Positions 1-11,960 are shown, counted from the stretch's first letter. The stretch is 64,000 nucleotides of DNA from Sclerotinia nivalis (GCA_029531795.1 JAPEIS010000009.1:2563501-2627500), one strand, 5' to 3'. Notes: generated by a model from the sequence alone, not told the origin. Translations and numbers: made by a program.

Positions 1-2
1 TT

Positions 3-1388
3 CTAGGGGTCTTCAAAACCTCACCTATCAAACCAATGGAAGTAGAAGCAGCCCTTTGCCCTCCAGAAGTCAGATTAAATGCTGGAATAAAGCAATATGC
101 TTTCAGATTATTAAAAATCTCCCGATCACATCCAATCAATCAAATTATATCGAAGCTGGTTGCTGAAAAGGAGAATCAGGATGCGATTTCTACTCCACAA
201 AGAAAGTATCCAAAACCCACTCAACTCGAAAGAATCAATAATTCAATCAGAGAAGAATACGATTCCCTCGTTTTAGAAAAAATTGATCACTTCCACTTCC
301 CCCCTTGGAAAAGGGATATTCCATACAAAGTCAATATCAGCAAACTACCCAAGGAAGATGCTGCAATCATACACAATCTAGCTTTCAAATATAGAAGCAA
401 AAACACCATCGTTATATATACAGATGCTTCGTCAACCTTGGAAGGGATAGGAGTAGGAATCGGGATCGTCGCTATTTCGGCCAGCGATCAAGTTCTTCAC
501 AAAGAAACACTCAATATTGGTGTAAATCAATTAGTGTATAATGGTGAACTTCTTGGAGTCACAAGAGCAATCGAATACGCAAGTTCCATAGCTCAATCAG
601 GCCAGAAATTCAAGATCTACTCTGATAATCAGGCCGGACTTTACCGATTGAAAACACCTTCGGATGCTCCTGGTCAAACATGCCAAATCAGAGCAATCAA
701 GGCCACAGAAACTCTCATAAGGAAAGGAGCCGAGATCTCCCTCAATTGGGTCCCTGGGCATACCTCGGTGGAAGGAAACGAACTAGCCGATGCCCTTGCA
801 AAAGAAGCTACAAGACTAAGATCATCGTCGAACGAAACTAGCTTTGCCTCATTAGGAATGGACATCAAAAGAACGAAATCTGAAGATTGGATTATCCTTC
901 TCAATACAAACAACCCCCGACAATCATCATCATCATATGCAAAAACTTACCCTTGGAAAACCAGCTCAAAAATCGGTATCCCAGGGAATATCAAAAGAAA
1001 TATCATCAGTGCCCTTTTCCAATTAAAGATTGGTCACGGATACTTCAAATCATATTTACAACGCTTTGGAATCTCGGCAAATGATAAATGTAGATGTGGA
1101 AAAAGAGAAACTCCTGATCATTTATTACTCAGCTGCCCTTTATATAAGAAAGCAAGAAGAAAACTCAAAGAAAATAACTCATCGTCCAGACTCACTATGA
1201 AATACCTACTTCATACCAAAGCAGGAACAATCAAAACCCTCGAGTTCATCGATACAACAAGAATAGCTACTAGATCATGGTATCTCAAACGAACACAAGG
1301 AGAAGGAGGAGAGGTAGAAGCAAGAGAAGCAGAAGGAGCAAAAGGAGCAGGGGAAGAGACGAATGATGAAATTGAAAGAAGGGTGTAA
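3..1388 (+). CDS. LINE (Tad1-type) ORF2, C-terminal part, cut by window start
   Basis: This is the C-terminal third of a non-LTR retrotransposon ORF2. The frame is open from base 3, ahead of the first Met at 36, so it enters from outside the window. It starts in the region after the reverse transcriptase, near LGVFKTSPIKPMEVEAAL. An RNase H domain follows with acidic motifs YTDASS, NGELLGV and YSDNQAGL, and the final VPGHTSVEGNELADAL box. A zinc-binding CRCGKRETPDHLLLSC motif comes next. The tail after about residue 420 is rich in Glu and Ala and of low complexity. It is closely related to the intact ORF2 at 28616-32527. The RNase H domain is typical of the fungal Tad1 clade. No stop or frameshift interrupts the visible part. 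Confidence 0.92.
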   Translation, partial: LGVFKTSPIKPMEVEAALCPPEVRLNAGIKQYAFRLLKISRSHPINQIISKLVAEKENQDAISTPQRKYPKPTQLERINNSIREEYDSLVLEKIDHFHFPPWKRDIPYKVNISKLPKEDAAIIHNLAFKYRSKNTIVIYTDASSTLEGIGVGIGIVAISASDQVLHKETLNIGVNQLVYNGELLGVTRAIEYASSIAQSGQKFKIYSDNQAGLYRLKTPSDAPGQTCQIRAIKATETLIRKGAEISLNWVPGHTSVEGNELADALAKEATRLRSSSNETSFASLGMDIKRTKSEDWIILLNTNNPRQSSSSYAKTYPWKTSSKIGIPGNIKRNIISALFQLKIGHGYFKSYLQRFGISANDKCRCGKRETPDHLLLSCPLYKKARRKLKENNSSSRLTMKYLLHTKAGTIKTLEFIDTTRIATRSWYLKRTQGEGGEVEAREAEGAKGAGEETNDEIERRV

Positions 1389-1662
1389 ATCCTTCTACAA
1401 TTTTAAATAAATATTATTTCTTTTGTTATCTCTATAATATGCTTCAGCGTTTGTAGGGCGGGATTATTCCTCAGGATTAGTTTTCACTTCCCCCATTCAA
1501 CTCAAAAGATTGAGTTTATCTCAATCATTTAAATCATGTACTTAGCCAGGCCTATAAGCCAGCTTACCTTCATTATGTTATCTGTTAGGGGTTCGTAAGA
1601 GCCTCTAGCCGTCTTAGATAGTCTTAGACTCAGTGTAGACGTTAATTTAATCAATCAATCAA
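1389..1662 (+). mobile_element. LINE 3' UTR and (ATCA)n tail
   Basis: This follows the ORF2 stop directly. It holds the 3' UTR seen in the other LINE copies here, including the conserved block CTAGCCGTCTTAGATAGTC near 1608-1626, and ends in a short ATCA/TCAA repeat (about 1645-1662) instead of poly(A). The same block recurs near 4790, 12200, 27515, 28320, 33525, 38020 and 57330. That marks all of them as 3' ends of one LINE lineage. Confidence 0.88.
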
Positions 1663-1782
1663 TCTAATTACGTGGAAGTGATTGAAGGACTGATAGAAAG
1701 GCCGTGATGGTTTTCTACTAAAGGTCAAACAGGGGTTTGGCAAAGTGAGGATATAAATGATCGTATTGTATGGTAACTATAG

Positions 1783-2131
1783 TGTTTAAACTAATGATTG
1801 TTCTTGAGCACGAAGCTCTACATAAGGGAATACATCCTAGCTATATAGATCTTTGTAAGGGACCATTTAGGCCCCTATCGTCCTCGATGCTCCAGGACCT
1901 TTCAGAATCATCTGCTCCTGTATGGTTCAGAACCTTTTAGAACCATCTGCTCCCATATAATCTATCACATGATTGCTTAAGAAACATGACAATATGAAGT
2001 GATCCAATTGATAACAACAATCGTGCAAGAGTGATCTCACGAGGACCTTAATCCCATACTAATTCGAAGGAATTAGATCGTAGGTGCACGCGATCGGTTA
2101 GTATATGGTCCGTGTTCTTATCGATGTAACA
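1783..2131. repeat. LTR-like repeat, family F (TGTTTAAAC...TGTAACA)
   Basis: This segment of about 349 bp matches 33710-34031 over most of its length and has TG..CA ends. Its flanks, TATAG and GTCCT, do not match, so it is not a clean solo insertion. A stretch of about 60 bp from near 1797 is shared with LTR family C (for example near 4243-4302), including TTGAGCACGAAGCTCTACA and a TATATAGA box. The ends are less certain than in the families with target duplications. Confidence 0.6.
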
Positions 2132-2139
2132 GTCCTGCA

Positions 2140-2370
2140 CAGGCCAGAACTTTTCTCGAAAATATCACGTCTAACCTTTCGAGATTCTTAAAATTCAATA
2201 CAGATCAAGAAATAATTGAATAAATCGAGAAATAATAATAGTAAAATAATTATAAGAACTACAGCTTTCAAATGATATAATTTTTATTCCTCCGGAGGAC
2301 AAGTTGCGAGGTAGATTTAGTGGCAGTTCCTCTTATTATTTTCGGCACCGAGGCGCCGGACTCGTACTGT
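2140..2370. repeat. Remnant of the long-TIR MITE
   Basis: This is similar to 20815-21000 and to the complete copy at 27698-28096. Shared features are the AATATCACGT.TAACCTTT end, the AATAATAATAGTAAAATAATTAT stretch, the palindrome TCCTCCGGAGGA, and GCGAGGTA. Only about half of the element is recognisable here. A further scrap (ccggagtcaaagctcg) lies near 2960. Confidence 0.6.
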
Positions 2371-4085
2371 ATATATTTAAAGGAAAGCAATGATGTCAAA
2401 TGGTATCAAGCAACATTATTATTAAATAAAATTGGTGAAATATAATTGAGATATATGGTGATATTCTATCAATTGAGAGCTTTTTAATGACTCGGCTTTT
2501 ATTATTTTGCGATCTGTGATTGTGGAATAATAATTAATGAGGGAATATGAGATTGAATTGAAGAGTCGAGGTTGGAGGTTAAGAATGATTCTAATTGGTT
2601 TGATGAATCAGGGGATGCGATAAGGTACTTCAAAATGTTTCGAATTCCCTCTTCCTTTTGATGTAAATATAGGATTTGGGGCGCCTTCGATGCCTTTGAT
2701 TCCCAAGCTGAAGCGAGGAGACTACGCCCCCTACATCATGTCAATACAAGTTAAGATTCACATTCACATTCAGGTTCGTGAGATTCGCATGAGGGCTGAA
2801 GTTGACCCCACATTCTTTAGTGCATAATTTGATGCACAGACCACCCCTTTGAAGAAATCGTAGGAACGCTGAATAGCTTCAAAATTCGTAATTAATTAAA
2901 TATGTAAAATGATTTTCAAATCATGAGTGTCTGATAAGCTGCGCAGCCCCGAAAGGGCCGGAGTCAAAGCTCGTGCTTTACAATATTGAAACCATTTATT
3001 ATTTCCTCGAACATGGTTGGCAGCTTTAAGGAATTAGGTAAGTGAAGGTGATTCTCTATATACTGAAGTGAAGATTCAAAATTTGCCCGTGGAGTTTGTC
3101 GAGGTGTGGAAAGGTTATCATTGCGAGTTCGGTATATGATTGAGGAAAGTGGAAGATATAGCAGACAAGCCTTTCCCCTTCGTGTGGGTGTAGATAAGAA
3201 TTATGTTTACAAGAATAGCGATACATTTCATCAAAGTCTCAATGAGGGCATATCTTGTTGAATATTCTCTTATGCTATACTATGAGAATTGTCATATAGT
3301 GTTGAATAATCCCGAAATACAGAAATTGATTGAAGCATTGAGCTTGAAGGTCGTTGAGGTTCCTGTCATTTCCCGTTGCTCAGACCTCGGGTAACCACCC
3401 ATTGTTTAGATATTTCACTCTCCAACTTCCCCCAGAGATGAATTTCATCATGATCTGCAGCCAAATGGCGAAGCGTTCTACAAAACCTGATCCTGGGATC
3501 TCCGTAATATTTTTCTTTTCTTAAGGGTTGATGGATGAATGATGCGAATCTTAACAAGGAGAGTTGTGGGACGCCATTTTCCGTCGTTAGCTCGTTCATT
3601 CAATCCAGTTCTTTCTGTATAATTCTGGCATCTATCGAAGAGTTTGACATTCAAGAATCAAAGCCCTCCAGAAATTCCAGTAAGTATTATTCTTAGACGA
3701 AGTATTAGTAGGCAGGCTTAGGAGGCCTTTCGCAGACACAGAAGGGATAGCGAATTATAAGAGGTTGAGGTGGTGGGGACTTTGTTTGTGATGTTGGTTT
3801 CTGTGCTGAGAAGTTTGATTCGATGCCTGGCAATAATGCGTCAGCTTTGATGGATAGTAGTTGTGGTTAAAAAAATGATGCGGATCTGATAGCTCCGCAA
3901 TCCTATGGATTCATGGGTAAATGAAGGAATAGCGGAGCTATCGAAAACTTCAAGAGCTCCTTGCAATATTATCCGGTGTTCACTGTAGTGATTCTTTTCT
4001 TGAGACTGGAGATGTCCCAAAACGATTCCAGGTTGCTTAAGGGTGGATGTTTTGGTCTGTAATTTCTCCCTATATTGGAGTCTGT
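2371..4085. other. Intergenic, no supported gene
   Basis: Only short reading frames of under 80 codons are present, without a recognisable domain or start context. A near-palindromic pair of segments around 3880-3945 ('gatagctccgca' and 'agcggagctatc') is present. The region may hold decayed repeat or gene material, but nothing specific can be named. Confidence 0.5.
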
Positions 4086-4435
4086 TGTTACGAGGGTTGC
4101 CGTCTAGTGTTACGAGGGTTGCCGTCTAGATCACGTGGAAGTGCTCTAGGCTCTCGAGGTAGTTTATAACTAGGCGTCAAGCAGGGACTTAAGTAACAAT
4201 AACAATGGTTGCAATTCGTAACTAATAGTAGAGTATACTAAATGATTGGTCTTGAGCACGAAGCTCTACAATAAGGAAATCCATCCTGATTATATAGACC
4301 TTCGTATTCTGTGTAATCTCTGTTTTGGAGCGATGGAGCTGAGGAGCGAAGGCCAAGGCTCGCTCCTTCGCTCCCTCGCTCCCCCACATGACTTCTTGTC
4401 ATACAATGCCAAGCCTGTGAAGTCTCGACGTAACA
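4086..4435. repeat. LTR-like repeat, family C, with duplicated end
   Basis: This ends in GACGTAACA at 4435 and has two possible starts, TGTTACGAGG at 4086 and 4108, because the first 22 bp occur twice in tandem. It is inverted relative to the family copies at 8136, 25599 and 56579. Flanks TCTGT or TCTAG on the left and AAGGG on the right do not match. Inside are blocks of GGAGCGA and AGGAGCGAAGG repeats near 4330-4380. Confidence 0.7.
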
Positions 4436-4643
4436 AAGGGGCATTGAGTGGTTGTACCAGATAGGGCTCACATCCGGGATGCATTTGGTGGAGGGCATGG
4501 TGTTATACCAGGGTAAATAGCATGAAAAGGTATGTTTTGGTAGAATGTGAGTGATCTAAAGAAATGGAGATTGAAGAAGTCATTATCACCTTAAATGTTA
4601 ATGTTGAATTTTCCAGCTGATGGGGGAAACAAAGATAACCTCT

Positions 4644-4826
4644 CTCCCCCAGGACTAGTTTTCACTTCCCCCACCCAACTCAAAAGATTGAATTCATCTC
4701 AATCGCTCAAACCATGTACTTAGCCAGGCCAATAACCCAGCTTACCTCCATTATGTTATCTGTTAGGAGTTCACAAGAGTTTCTAGCCGTCTTAGATAGT
4801 CTTAGACTCAGTGTAGACATTTATTT

Positions 4827-4857
<31 letters not shown>
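4644..4857 (+). mobile_element. Severely 5'-truncated LINE insertion (tail only)
   Basis: Only the last 214 bp or so of the LINE 3' UTR and the ATCA tail are present. They are flanked by a 14-bp direct repeat, CAAAGATAACCTCT, at 4630-4643 and 4858-4871. The repeat is the target-site duplication of a target-primed insertion that stopped soon after starting. The body is clearly related to 1460-1662. Confidence 0.9.
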
Positions 4858-4860
<3 letters not shown>

Positions 4861-4923
4861 AGATAACCTCTAAGAGAGCACCTTAAAATGTGAAATAAAA
4901 ATCTAACAAAGCAGAACCAGAAG

Positions 4924-5087
4924 TGTCGGGATATTCATCATGTGGACCCATTAACATTGACGCTAATGCCCCGATCGAGATTTATATAGTTCGATGTTTC
5001 CATAGTTCTAGTTCTTTAGGCAAAATCAATACGAATTACATGAGTACTATTGAATGCTTCACCACCCCATATACATGCCTACCGACA
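4924..5087 (-). repeat. LTR-like repeat, family D
   Basis: Reverse-orientation copy of the family seen at 12758-12920 and 37626-37798, running from TGTCGGGATATTC to CCTACCGACA. It includes the conserved block TAGTTCTAGTTCTTTAGGC. Flanks AGAAG and CTACC do not match. The reading frame across it is not a gene. Confidence 0.7.
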
Positions 5088-5231
5088 CTACCATATACTA
5101 AATATAACAGTGATCTAATCCGTCGTTCTTCTTGCATATCCTCCAATTTGTTAATCCTCTCAATTTCTTCTGTCTTAATAACTAACCTCCCCCCCCAAAA
5201 CAAATCACCCCTACATCCCCAAATAACCATA

Positions 5232-6871
5232 CTAGTATCCATCCCTCATAGTAATCATACACTTTTTACCCTTTGGTTCAATCAAAAAGTAATTTTTTAT
5301 CGCCATACCCTCTTCATCTTGGCTTAACGCAATCCTTGCTCCCTTACACTCTCTGAAGAATAAAGCAAGAGCTAACCGCATTTCCATTCTTGCCAAATGG
5401 ATTCCCAAACAAGTGCGTGTTCCTGCTCCAAAGGGATGATAAGCTGCTTTTGCATTGTTTGATTTACTGTCTAGCCAGCGTTGAGGTTGGAAACTGGGGG
5501 AGATATATGTTAGTGATGTTATAAGAAGGATTTAGGGAATGAAATGATGAGGAAAAATACCTTTCAGGTTCTGGATAGATTTCTGGATCGCGATGGATGG
5601 TCCAACTTTGTGTTGAAACTATTATACCTCCTGGGACTTGATATCCATCCAACAGCGTTCCTTCATTTGGCACGATTCGAGGTAGAGCGCCAGGCGCTGC
5701 ACCCCATAACCTCAGTCCTTCGTTAATAACGGCATTTAACATCACCAACTCTTCTACATCCTTTGCCTCAAAGTCTTTTCTCAAAGTGTCCACCTCATCT
5801 TCCAATTGTTTCTGCAAATTCTGATCTCTCAGAATGTTATACACTAGAAACGTAAGTGAAATAGCAGTTGTATCGGTGCCCGCTACAAGAAAACTAGAAG
5901 CTTCTCGCTGAATATCTATATCTGTCATCGAACCCTCCGCATTTTCTGTCTTGCTTTCGGCAAGAGCTTTTCGGAATATAGTTGGTTTAGTATAACTTTG
6001 TGATTTGGCATTTCGTACTGCTACTGCACCGTATTCTAAGATTCGCTCGTCGGATGTTTGAAGAAAGGGAATATGAAGGAATTCCCCAATAGCGAAGAGA
6101 ATAGGAAACTCGGCGCGTATAGAGCTCACATGAACTGTATGCTGAAGATCTTCAATGTATTGGGTTTTCTAAGTTTGAATAAATAGTCGATCATTCGGAA
6201 GCTAGGGGAGAAACTGACCTGCTCATTTTCCAAAGTTTTAAAACTCTCGCCAAAACACAAATGTGTTATGGTATCAGTTGCCATAAACGTAAAGAACGTC
6301 AAGATATCCACCTCTTTTCTCAAAGCATCCCTCTTAATCTTCTCCACTGCCATTATAACTTTTCTCTTAACCTCGTCCTCCCAGTTTGTTTTCAAAAAGC
6401 TCTTACTAAAAGCGTTTGCAAATATTTTGCGGCGAGCAGCATGAAGTTTTGAATCAATCATAGCGAAGATCCCCGGAGGCTTGGGAACAAAAGTTTCATA
6501 CCAGTGAGTTTTGAGGAAGGTTTTAGAAACGGGATGGATGGTTTGGAAGGAGGGTAGCGAAGAACATGATATTTCGGCTGGAGAGATGAGGACTATGGGG
6601 CCGTAGGTACGATGAAGGGAATGGACGTAGTGAATGCGGTTTCCCGTGATTACATGGTATTTGAGGACGAGATGAGTGAGTCTTGCGTACCATGGTCCTG
6701 GGATTTTGTTTAGAGGGTTGAAGTATGCTGTATAGAGTATCTAAGGCTTGTTAGTCTTCCGAGATGATGTAACTTGAGATGTGTTCATACTTTGATGAGG
6801 AACGCGAAGCATATTATGAGCACAGCTATTCCCGCTGTCTCGGTGGTTGGAAGAATGGAAAGGATGGCCAT
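5232..6871 (-). CDS. Cytochrome P450 monooxygenase, 4 exons
   Basis: Haem-thiolate monooxygenase, probably anchored to the ER by the hydrophobic N-terminus (AVLIICFAFLI). Assembled exons are 6871-6791, 6740-6219, 6141-5561 and 5493-5232. Introns of 50, 77 and 67 bp have GT-AG ends and keep the frame, giving 481 aa, a normal P450 length. Motifs in order are a proline-rich hinge KIPGPW after the anchor, I-helix AGTDTT, K-helix EGLR, the PERF-like PESFQPQRW, and the haem loop FGAGTRTCLG with the Cys ligand. The PERF-like and haem motifs lie at the start of the last exon, which a single-frame reading misses. No premature stop is visible. The substrate is unknown. No other biosynthetic gene lies beside it, so a pathway cannot be assigned. 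Confidence 0.9.
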
Positions 6872-7778
6872 GATGATGTAGGTTGAAATGCAAAGTCACC
6901 ACTGCCCTTGACATTGAAACATTCATCGAGAACCTCCTATATATACATACTACAGACACAGTAGAGTAGTACCACCCCACGCCCATAACATTACTGCGCA
7001 CATCTGCTACCCACAATCCTAGAAAATAGAGTTTTAGGACATACCGCAACTTCACAGCAATCCGGGCCATACACAGCCTGCAGAAATTGGCCAAGATGTG
7101 TACCGTTATGTCATCTTACATTCCACCAGTATCATCATCCAATCCAGTCATAAACTCCCCCACCAAAAAAGCACAGTGTAACAGGACAAATCTTCAACTA
7201 CGAAAGGGCGGAGCGAAAGGAGGTCGGGGTGAGCTCGGACTCCGCTCAAAAGTCCGCTGATAAGTTGAGCTCCCACACCATCAGCATCGTTCAATTTGCG
7301 GGAGATTTGATAGGCTCAATGGCTAGGTTTGCTAGTACTGGTAAGCGGGAAATTTCCGCGGGAGCAGGTAAAAATAATGTAGTTGTGGATATGCAAATTA
7401 AAGTTACAGATCACAGCGGGCGCCCACCAAGTGTCGTAAACTTAAGCAATTCGGATTACAAATTGAAATTTTTTAATCCACTTTATGAAATCTTCCAGCG
7501 GGAAATAGGAAATAAGGAACAACCTTATTCCATAATAGGGAAAGTATGATCCATAATTACTTGAGTTTACACGGTAGGCCCCTCGAACCCCGCAACTGAT
7601 CTGTACCTTATCTCCGAACGGACGACGAAATATAGCTGATGCCCCAGATTTTGAATTCAGAGGAAAACAATTTTCACTTTTCTTTACTTGTAATCATGTG
7701 AAAGACCATATTCTTGATGCTAAAAGATGAGGATATATAATTCGCAGATGAATGTTTAGGGCCTGATGTAAATAAAGT
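6872..7778. other. P450 upstream region, no further gene seen
   Basis: This is the presumed promoter of the leftward P450. A frame of 106 codons at 7229-7549 has only a GTG start, no recognisable domain and no neighbour that supports it, so it is not called as a gene. Confidence 0.45.
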
Positions 7779-7888
7779 TGTTGGAAGGGCAATCAAGCAT
7801 GTATTATTAGGTGTATGTCTAATATATTATGGTACAGATGAAGTACTAGTGCGGAAGCTAGTACTAGCGTGCATCACGTGTTCTTACA
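7779..7888 (+). mobile_element. Solo LTR, short family A (110 bp, TSD AAAGT)
   Basis: Begins TGTTGGAAGGGC and ends GTGTTCTTACA. It is flanked on both sides by AAAGT (7774-7778 and 7889-7893), a perfect 5-bp target duplication. It is homologous to 38249-38366. TG..CA ends and 5-bp duplications are the signature of LTR integration, and the lack of an internal region makes this a solo LTR. Confidence 0.88.
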
Positions 7889-8135
7889 AAAGTATTCTAC
7901 AGCGACACCCAAAACTTTATATATTGAAATAATTAACACGTGACATATATAAGAACTCTTCTCTACAATCTAAGTGCCACAACCTCAAAATCAGTCTCCC
8001 TATATCCGATCCTCCTTTTCTTCTAATCTAATTCCTTGTCTTATCCTTATGCTCAAAAAGCTACCATCCGAAGAGATATTCATCCTTGAATAGGTACTTC
8101 GGGTTCCTTTTCTTCGCATCTGCATTTTGGAAAAG

Positions 8136-8464
8136 TGTTACGTCGGTCACCAGTGATCACCGCAACATGTGACTAATTCAGACAACGTGACTAATAGCCA
8201 CGTGAAGGATCGCTGAGGATCGCTAGCGGTCCAGGACAGCTCGGCGATCCTAGCGATCCACGGATTACGAAGGTCTATATAGTCAGGATAGGTTTCCTTA
8301 TTGTAGAGCTTCGTGCTCAAGATCAATCATTTAGTATACTCTACTATTAGTTACGAATTGCAAATATTGTTACAGTTACTTGAGTCCCTGCTTGACGCCT
8401 AGTTATAAACCATCTCGAGAGCCTAGAACACTTCCACGTGATCTAGAAGGCAAACCTCGTAACA
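8136..8464. repeat. LTR-like repeat, family C
   Basis: Runs from TGTTACGTCGG to CCTCGTAACA and is homologous to 25599-25954 and 56579-56986, mainly in the right half from about 8266. The left half contains repeats of GGATCGCT and AGCGATCC instead of the GGAGCGA block of the other copies. Flanks AAAAG and CTAAG differ. Confidence 0.7.
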
Positions 8465-9357
8465 CTAAGCTACCTATCGAAGAAACTGACCTTCATTTAT
8501 TGCGGATATTTGATAACGTATTAATGTATATTCTTGAACGGGAAGCGTATCAGTCTCGGGCTCTGCAAAAGTCATCCGATAAAATGGTATTACGAAACGG
8601 TAGATGTCACTCCATTTCTTGAAGCTGGAAAAAAAGGAATTGAGTACAAGAGTGCTCAGGTTTTACGCAACAAATGCGGCTGGCACATCGATTGATAAAA
8701 CAGCTTTGCCAGAACTCGTTTTCTGGTGTAGGATAGAGGTCAATAGACAGTCAGGAGCAGTCTAGCAAACTAACATGCTAATTGATACAGGCATGATCAG
8801 AAAGTTCATACAGATTCGACTTGGAAGACAACAGAAGTCCAAGAAACAAAGCTTCTTCCATCCTCAAGGTGGGATATATCTACGATTGGGTCCTCCTCTC
8901 TTGAACCTCAACGAAGAAGTGCAAAGGCGCGATTAGTCATCAGAATGAGAAGATGTTACGTTTGATGATACATGTTGGGAAATGGCCGAAACAAAGATGA
9001 TAAAGCGAAAGATGTCACCGATGCTAGATGAAAAAAAAACTCGCCCCAAGCCTATACCTCATATATACCTAGACAAACTTGGACAAACTTGGGCACCCCT
9101 ATCCATTTCCGAGATATTTGAAATTTTAGGGAATTTACCTATAAAGTCGTCGTGTATGAGTTATACCTGAAATGATGATTAAATAATCGTTTTATATAGT
9201 CATTCAAAGTTAAGACTCTTTTTAGCTATTGAGCAATCAAAGACGTCAGACAATACTACATTAAAGATTAATTAATTATCTTCTATTTAAAAGTTATGTT
9301 CCAACAAAATCTAGTTCTTTAATAATATATATAATCTCCTAATATGTTCATCCCTAC
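8465..9357. other. No confident gene
   Basis: Short open stretches follow the LTR, for example about 52 codons to 8622 and 62 codons at 8982-9170. Neither carries a recognised domain. The end of the stretch is AT-rich. It may be a decayed gene split by the LTR. Confidence 0.4.
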
Positions 9358-9530
9358 TGTCGGTGGGAACGTATATGGGGACGCGAAGCTTCAACACTAA
9401 TATGGTATTATTCGTATTGATTTGCCTAAAGAACTAGAACTATGGAAATACCGAACTATATAATGGTCCGGTTCCTCTCCGCCGAGGCACTAGTGCCAAT
9501 ACTAGTGGATCACGATGAAAATCCCGAACA
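9358..9530 (+). repeat. LTR-like repeat, family D
   Basis: Starts TGTCGGTGGGAACG and carries the family block TATTGATTTGCCTAAAGAAC. It ends near ATCCCGAACA at 9530. Flanks CCTAC and CCATT do not match. The right end is less certain than in the 37626 copy. Confidence 0.6.
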
Positions 9531-9852
9531 CCATTACATACTGTTCTACGCACCATCCTTTACCCATCACCACCACTCTTACTAGCACCCCTCTCGTCGA
9601 CAATGTCTACTCTACACCCATAATGGTCTGTATGTTGATGGACCTTGTGCTATTCGGAAATCGTCACAACATTTTCAGGTCTTTGTAGTGTGGGCTGATG
9701 CTATCAGCGGAGAAGCGGCCAAAAATCTGACGCGAAAGGTCAGTAACGAAAGAGAAGCATCGGGGCTTGCAAATGCATCATTGGCAATGTCATTTTAAAT
9801 TTTCCGGACTGTTCCTAAAGCGGAAATTTACGAAGAGGTTTGGGAAGAGTTG
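9531..9852. other. No gene seen
   Basis: Sequence between an LTR-like repeat and the decayed copia element. It has no open frame of note and no clear similarity to the other repeats of the window. Confidence 0.4.
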
Positions 9853-11960
9853 CTAAGTGTATGGAGAAAAAAAAAGCCTGGTTTTGACTACTTGGGCGGA
9901 AAGTGAAATTAATACAGGTTTGAAGACTCCATTCTCAAGTAAACCATTTATCTTTTTTTGTCTGGACTTCTTATATACCGAATCTTTATCACTGTAGGCT
10001 ACAAATATTTCGCTATATGGGTCGAGGATATTTTCATAGTTTCCGTCTTCTTGAGAGTATAGAGTGAGTTGGGGGCTATCTGGTGTATCGTCGGTGATAT
10101 TGATCTCGTTGCATAAATTGCTTCTTTGACGAAGTTGTAGACGTGTACGAGGTCCTATTTCTGGTGGTGGTGTCGAAGTTCGTGGTGGTACGACTGGTTG
10201 AGGTGTGTTTTGGTCAATTTGGTCAATTTCTCCCTCTTCAGGTTCTTGTTGATAAAATGGTCGAACCATGGTAGATCGAAATTTCGTCGGTCCGCTTTTA
10301 AGTTCGATTTCACAAGTTTCTCCTTTCATTGTGATCATTCTGTATGTTCCTTTCTATTGACCGGATGATGTACCTTTTCCTTTATGCTATACGAAAACTT
10401 CAGAGTTGAGTGGTAGATCGTGAATTGGTGTAGTTGAGGGTCCATTTCGTATATTCAGTGCATCTCTTACTTGCTTCTCTGCGCGAAGTCGACGAATCTC
10501 TTCCATTGCCTTTTTGATTGCTTGAGCTCGTTGTATGATTGTAGCTGTAGGTGGATCCATTTCGGTTATTCAAAGGTAGGTTCCGAATACCAATAATGTC
10601 GGAACTAGGCCATCGGGTCCTGCTGTATCATTAATGGCTTTAATTGCTATTTGTAGCGCTGATTTTAGATTCTGCTAACTCGCTCGAAATGATTTTATAA
10701 GACCATCTTAAAAAGTAGTGAAAGCGTTCAACGATGCCTATCGAATTGTGTGCTTCAACAAATACACTCTTCGTAGTGATTGCTAAAGAACTCGTATATT
10801 GTTTGAATTCTTTATTGATGAAATTCTTTCCTATATCATAAACGATATAATCTAGTGGTCCTACATATATGTTTATCCAATACTCTCTTAAGGTATCCCA
10901 TGTATATTTTGCAGAGATATTTTCGAGCCATCTTGGTGCTTGATATCGAGTAGCTTCGTCCACAATATGAAGTACGGGTTTGTTGTCAATGTATAGGATA
11001 TCTACAAGAATAGTATAGTTGAATTCAGTATCTTTGGGAATGTGAATCCGAATCTTCCAGGGGATTTTCTGTATACTTGACAGTGCTTGCAATACTTGGT
11101 AAGTAGATCGATCGTCTTTTTGTTCTCTTCGTATCCTGCACGTCGTAATACTTGATGTAGTTTTTGTACTGAAGGATGTCCGAAACGTCGGTGTATTCTT
11201 CGAAGATCCACATCGGTGAGAAAGCAATCGTTGGTTTCGATCGAATTTTGAATCATTCTTGGTATGCTGACTTTCCATAGTAGGAATGCATGGTTGAATC
11301 GTCGAAAAACGGTGTAGTTATGAGTGGGGGATACGAATTTGTTGATAACGTTATTGTAGTAGCATTTGAGTCTATCCATATCGTGTAAACAGAGTAGGAA
11401 TAGTACGTCTGTATGTACTACATTGAATTCCACAATTCCGAATGGGAAGTTGATTTTGAATGATCCAATAGAGACTGCAGTTCCTATACCAAATTGGATA
11501 ACAGCTTGACCTGCGGTTGATGTGTTTATCGTAGTGTTTTCGAGCTTGTGTCATGCTAGATACTGATCGTATCCAACAGTTGATCGTCTTGCAGCTCCTG
11601 TATCGATCATAATACCGTAGAATTCCTTGTTGTCGTATCGTATGTTGGTGACGAATGTTCCGACCTCTCCGGTGAGCGCATGTGTGAGTGACTTATTTGC
11701 TAGTAATTTCAGGACTTCTTCAGCAATTGTCGAATTTGACAACATGAAATAGCTTCTGTCTCCATCGCCATTGTTCTGTAGGTTTAGGCTAGCAAAGTAG
11801 ATGTCAATAGCTTCATCTCCTGAATCATATCCGTCTGATTCGCCTTCGAACTCGATAAGGAATTGTGCATAGTGCTTTTCAAAATCGTTATTGCTTCTGT
11901 CTTTCTGTTGTTCACGATATCTGCGTTTCGATTCCTCTTGCTCTGCCTTGCTGTGTTTTT
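9853..11960 (-). pseudogene. Decayed Ty1/copia gag-pol (protease, integrase, start of RT)
   Basis: Read leftwards, the order is that of a copia polyprotein. A Gag-like end (HYAQFLIEFEGESDGYD near 11860) is followed by an aspartic protease motif IMIDTGAARRST near 11600. A pre-integrase HHCC-type segment comes next (RRIHRRFGHPSVQKLHQ near 11190, then CKHCQ). An integrase core follows with ILVDILYIDNK, IVYDIGKNF and VEAHNSIGIVERFH between about 11010 and 10720. A hydrophilic linker ends at SRQKKINGLLENGVFK near 9900, where RT should begin. Several stops and frame changes separate these parts, and the RT and RNase H are missing. It is a relic that could not make a working polyprotein. Confidence 0.88.

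Noticed and set aside
4923..5327. 134-codon open frame
   Set aside because: Its first part is LTR family D and its second part is the antisense of the P450 last exon.
7229..7549. 106-codon frame with GTG start
   Set aside because: No ATG, no domain, and near a promoter. Not enough to call a gene.
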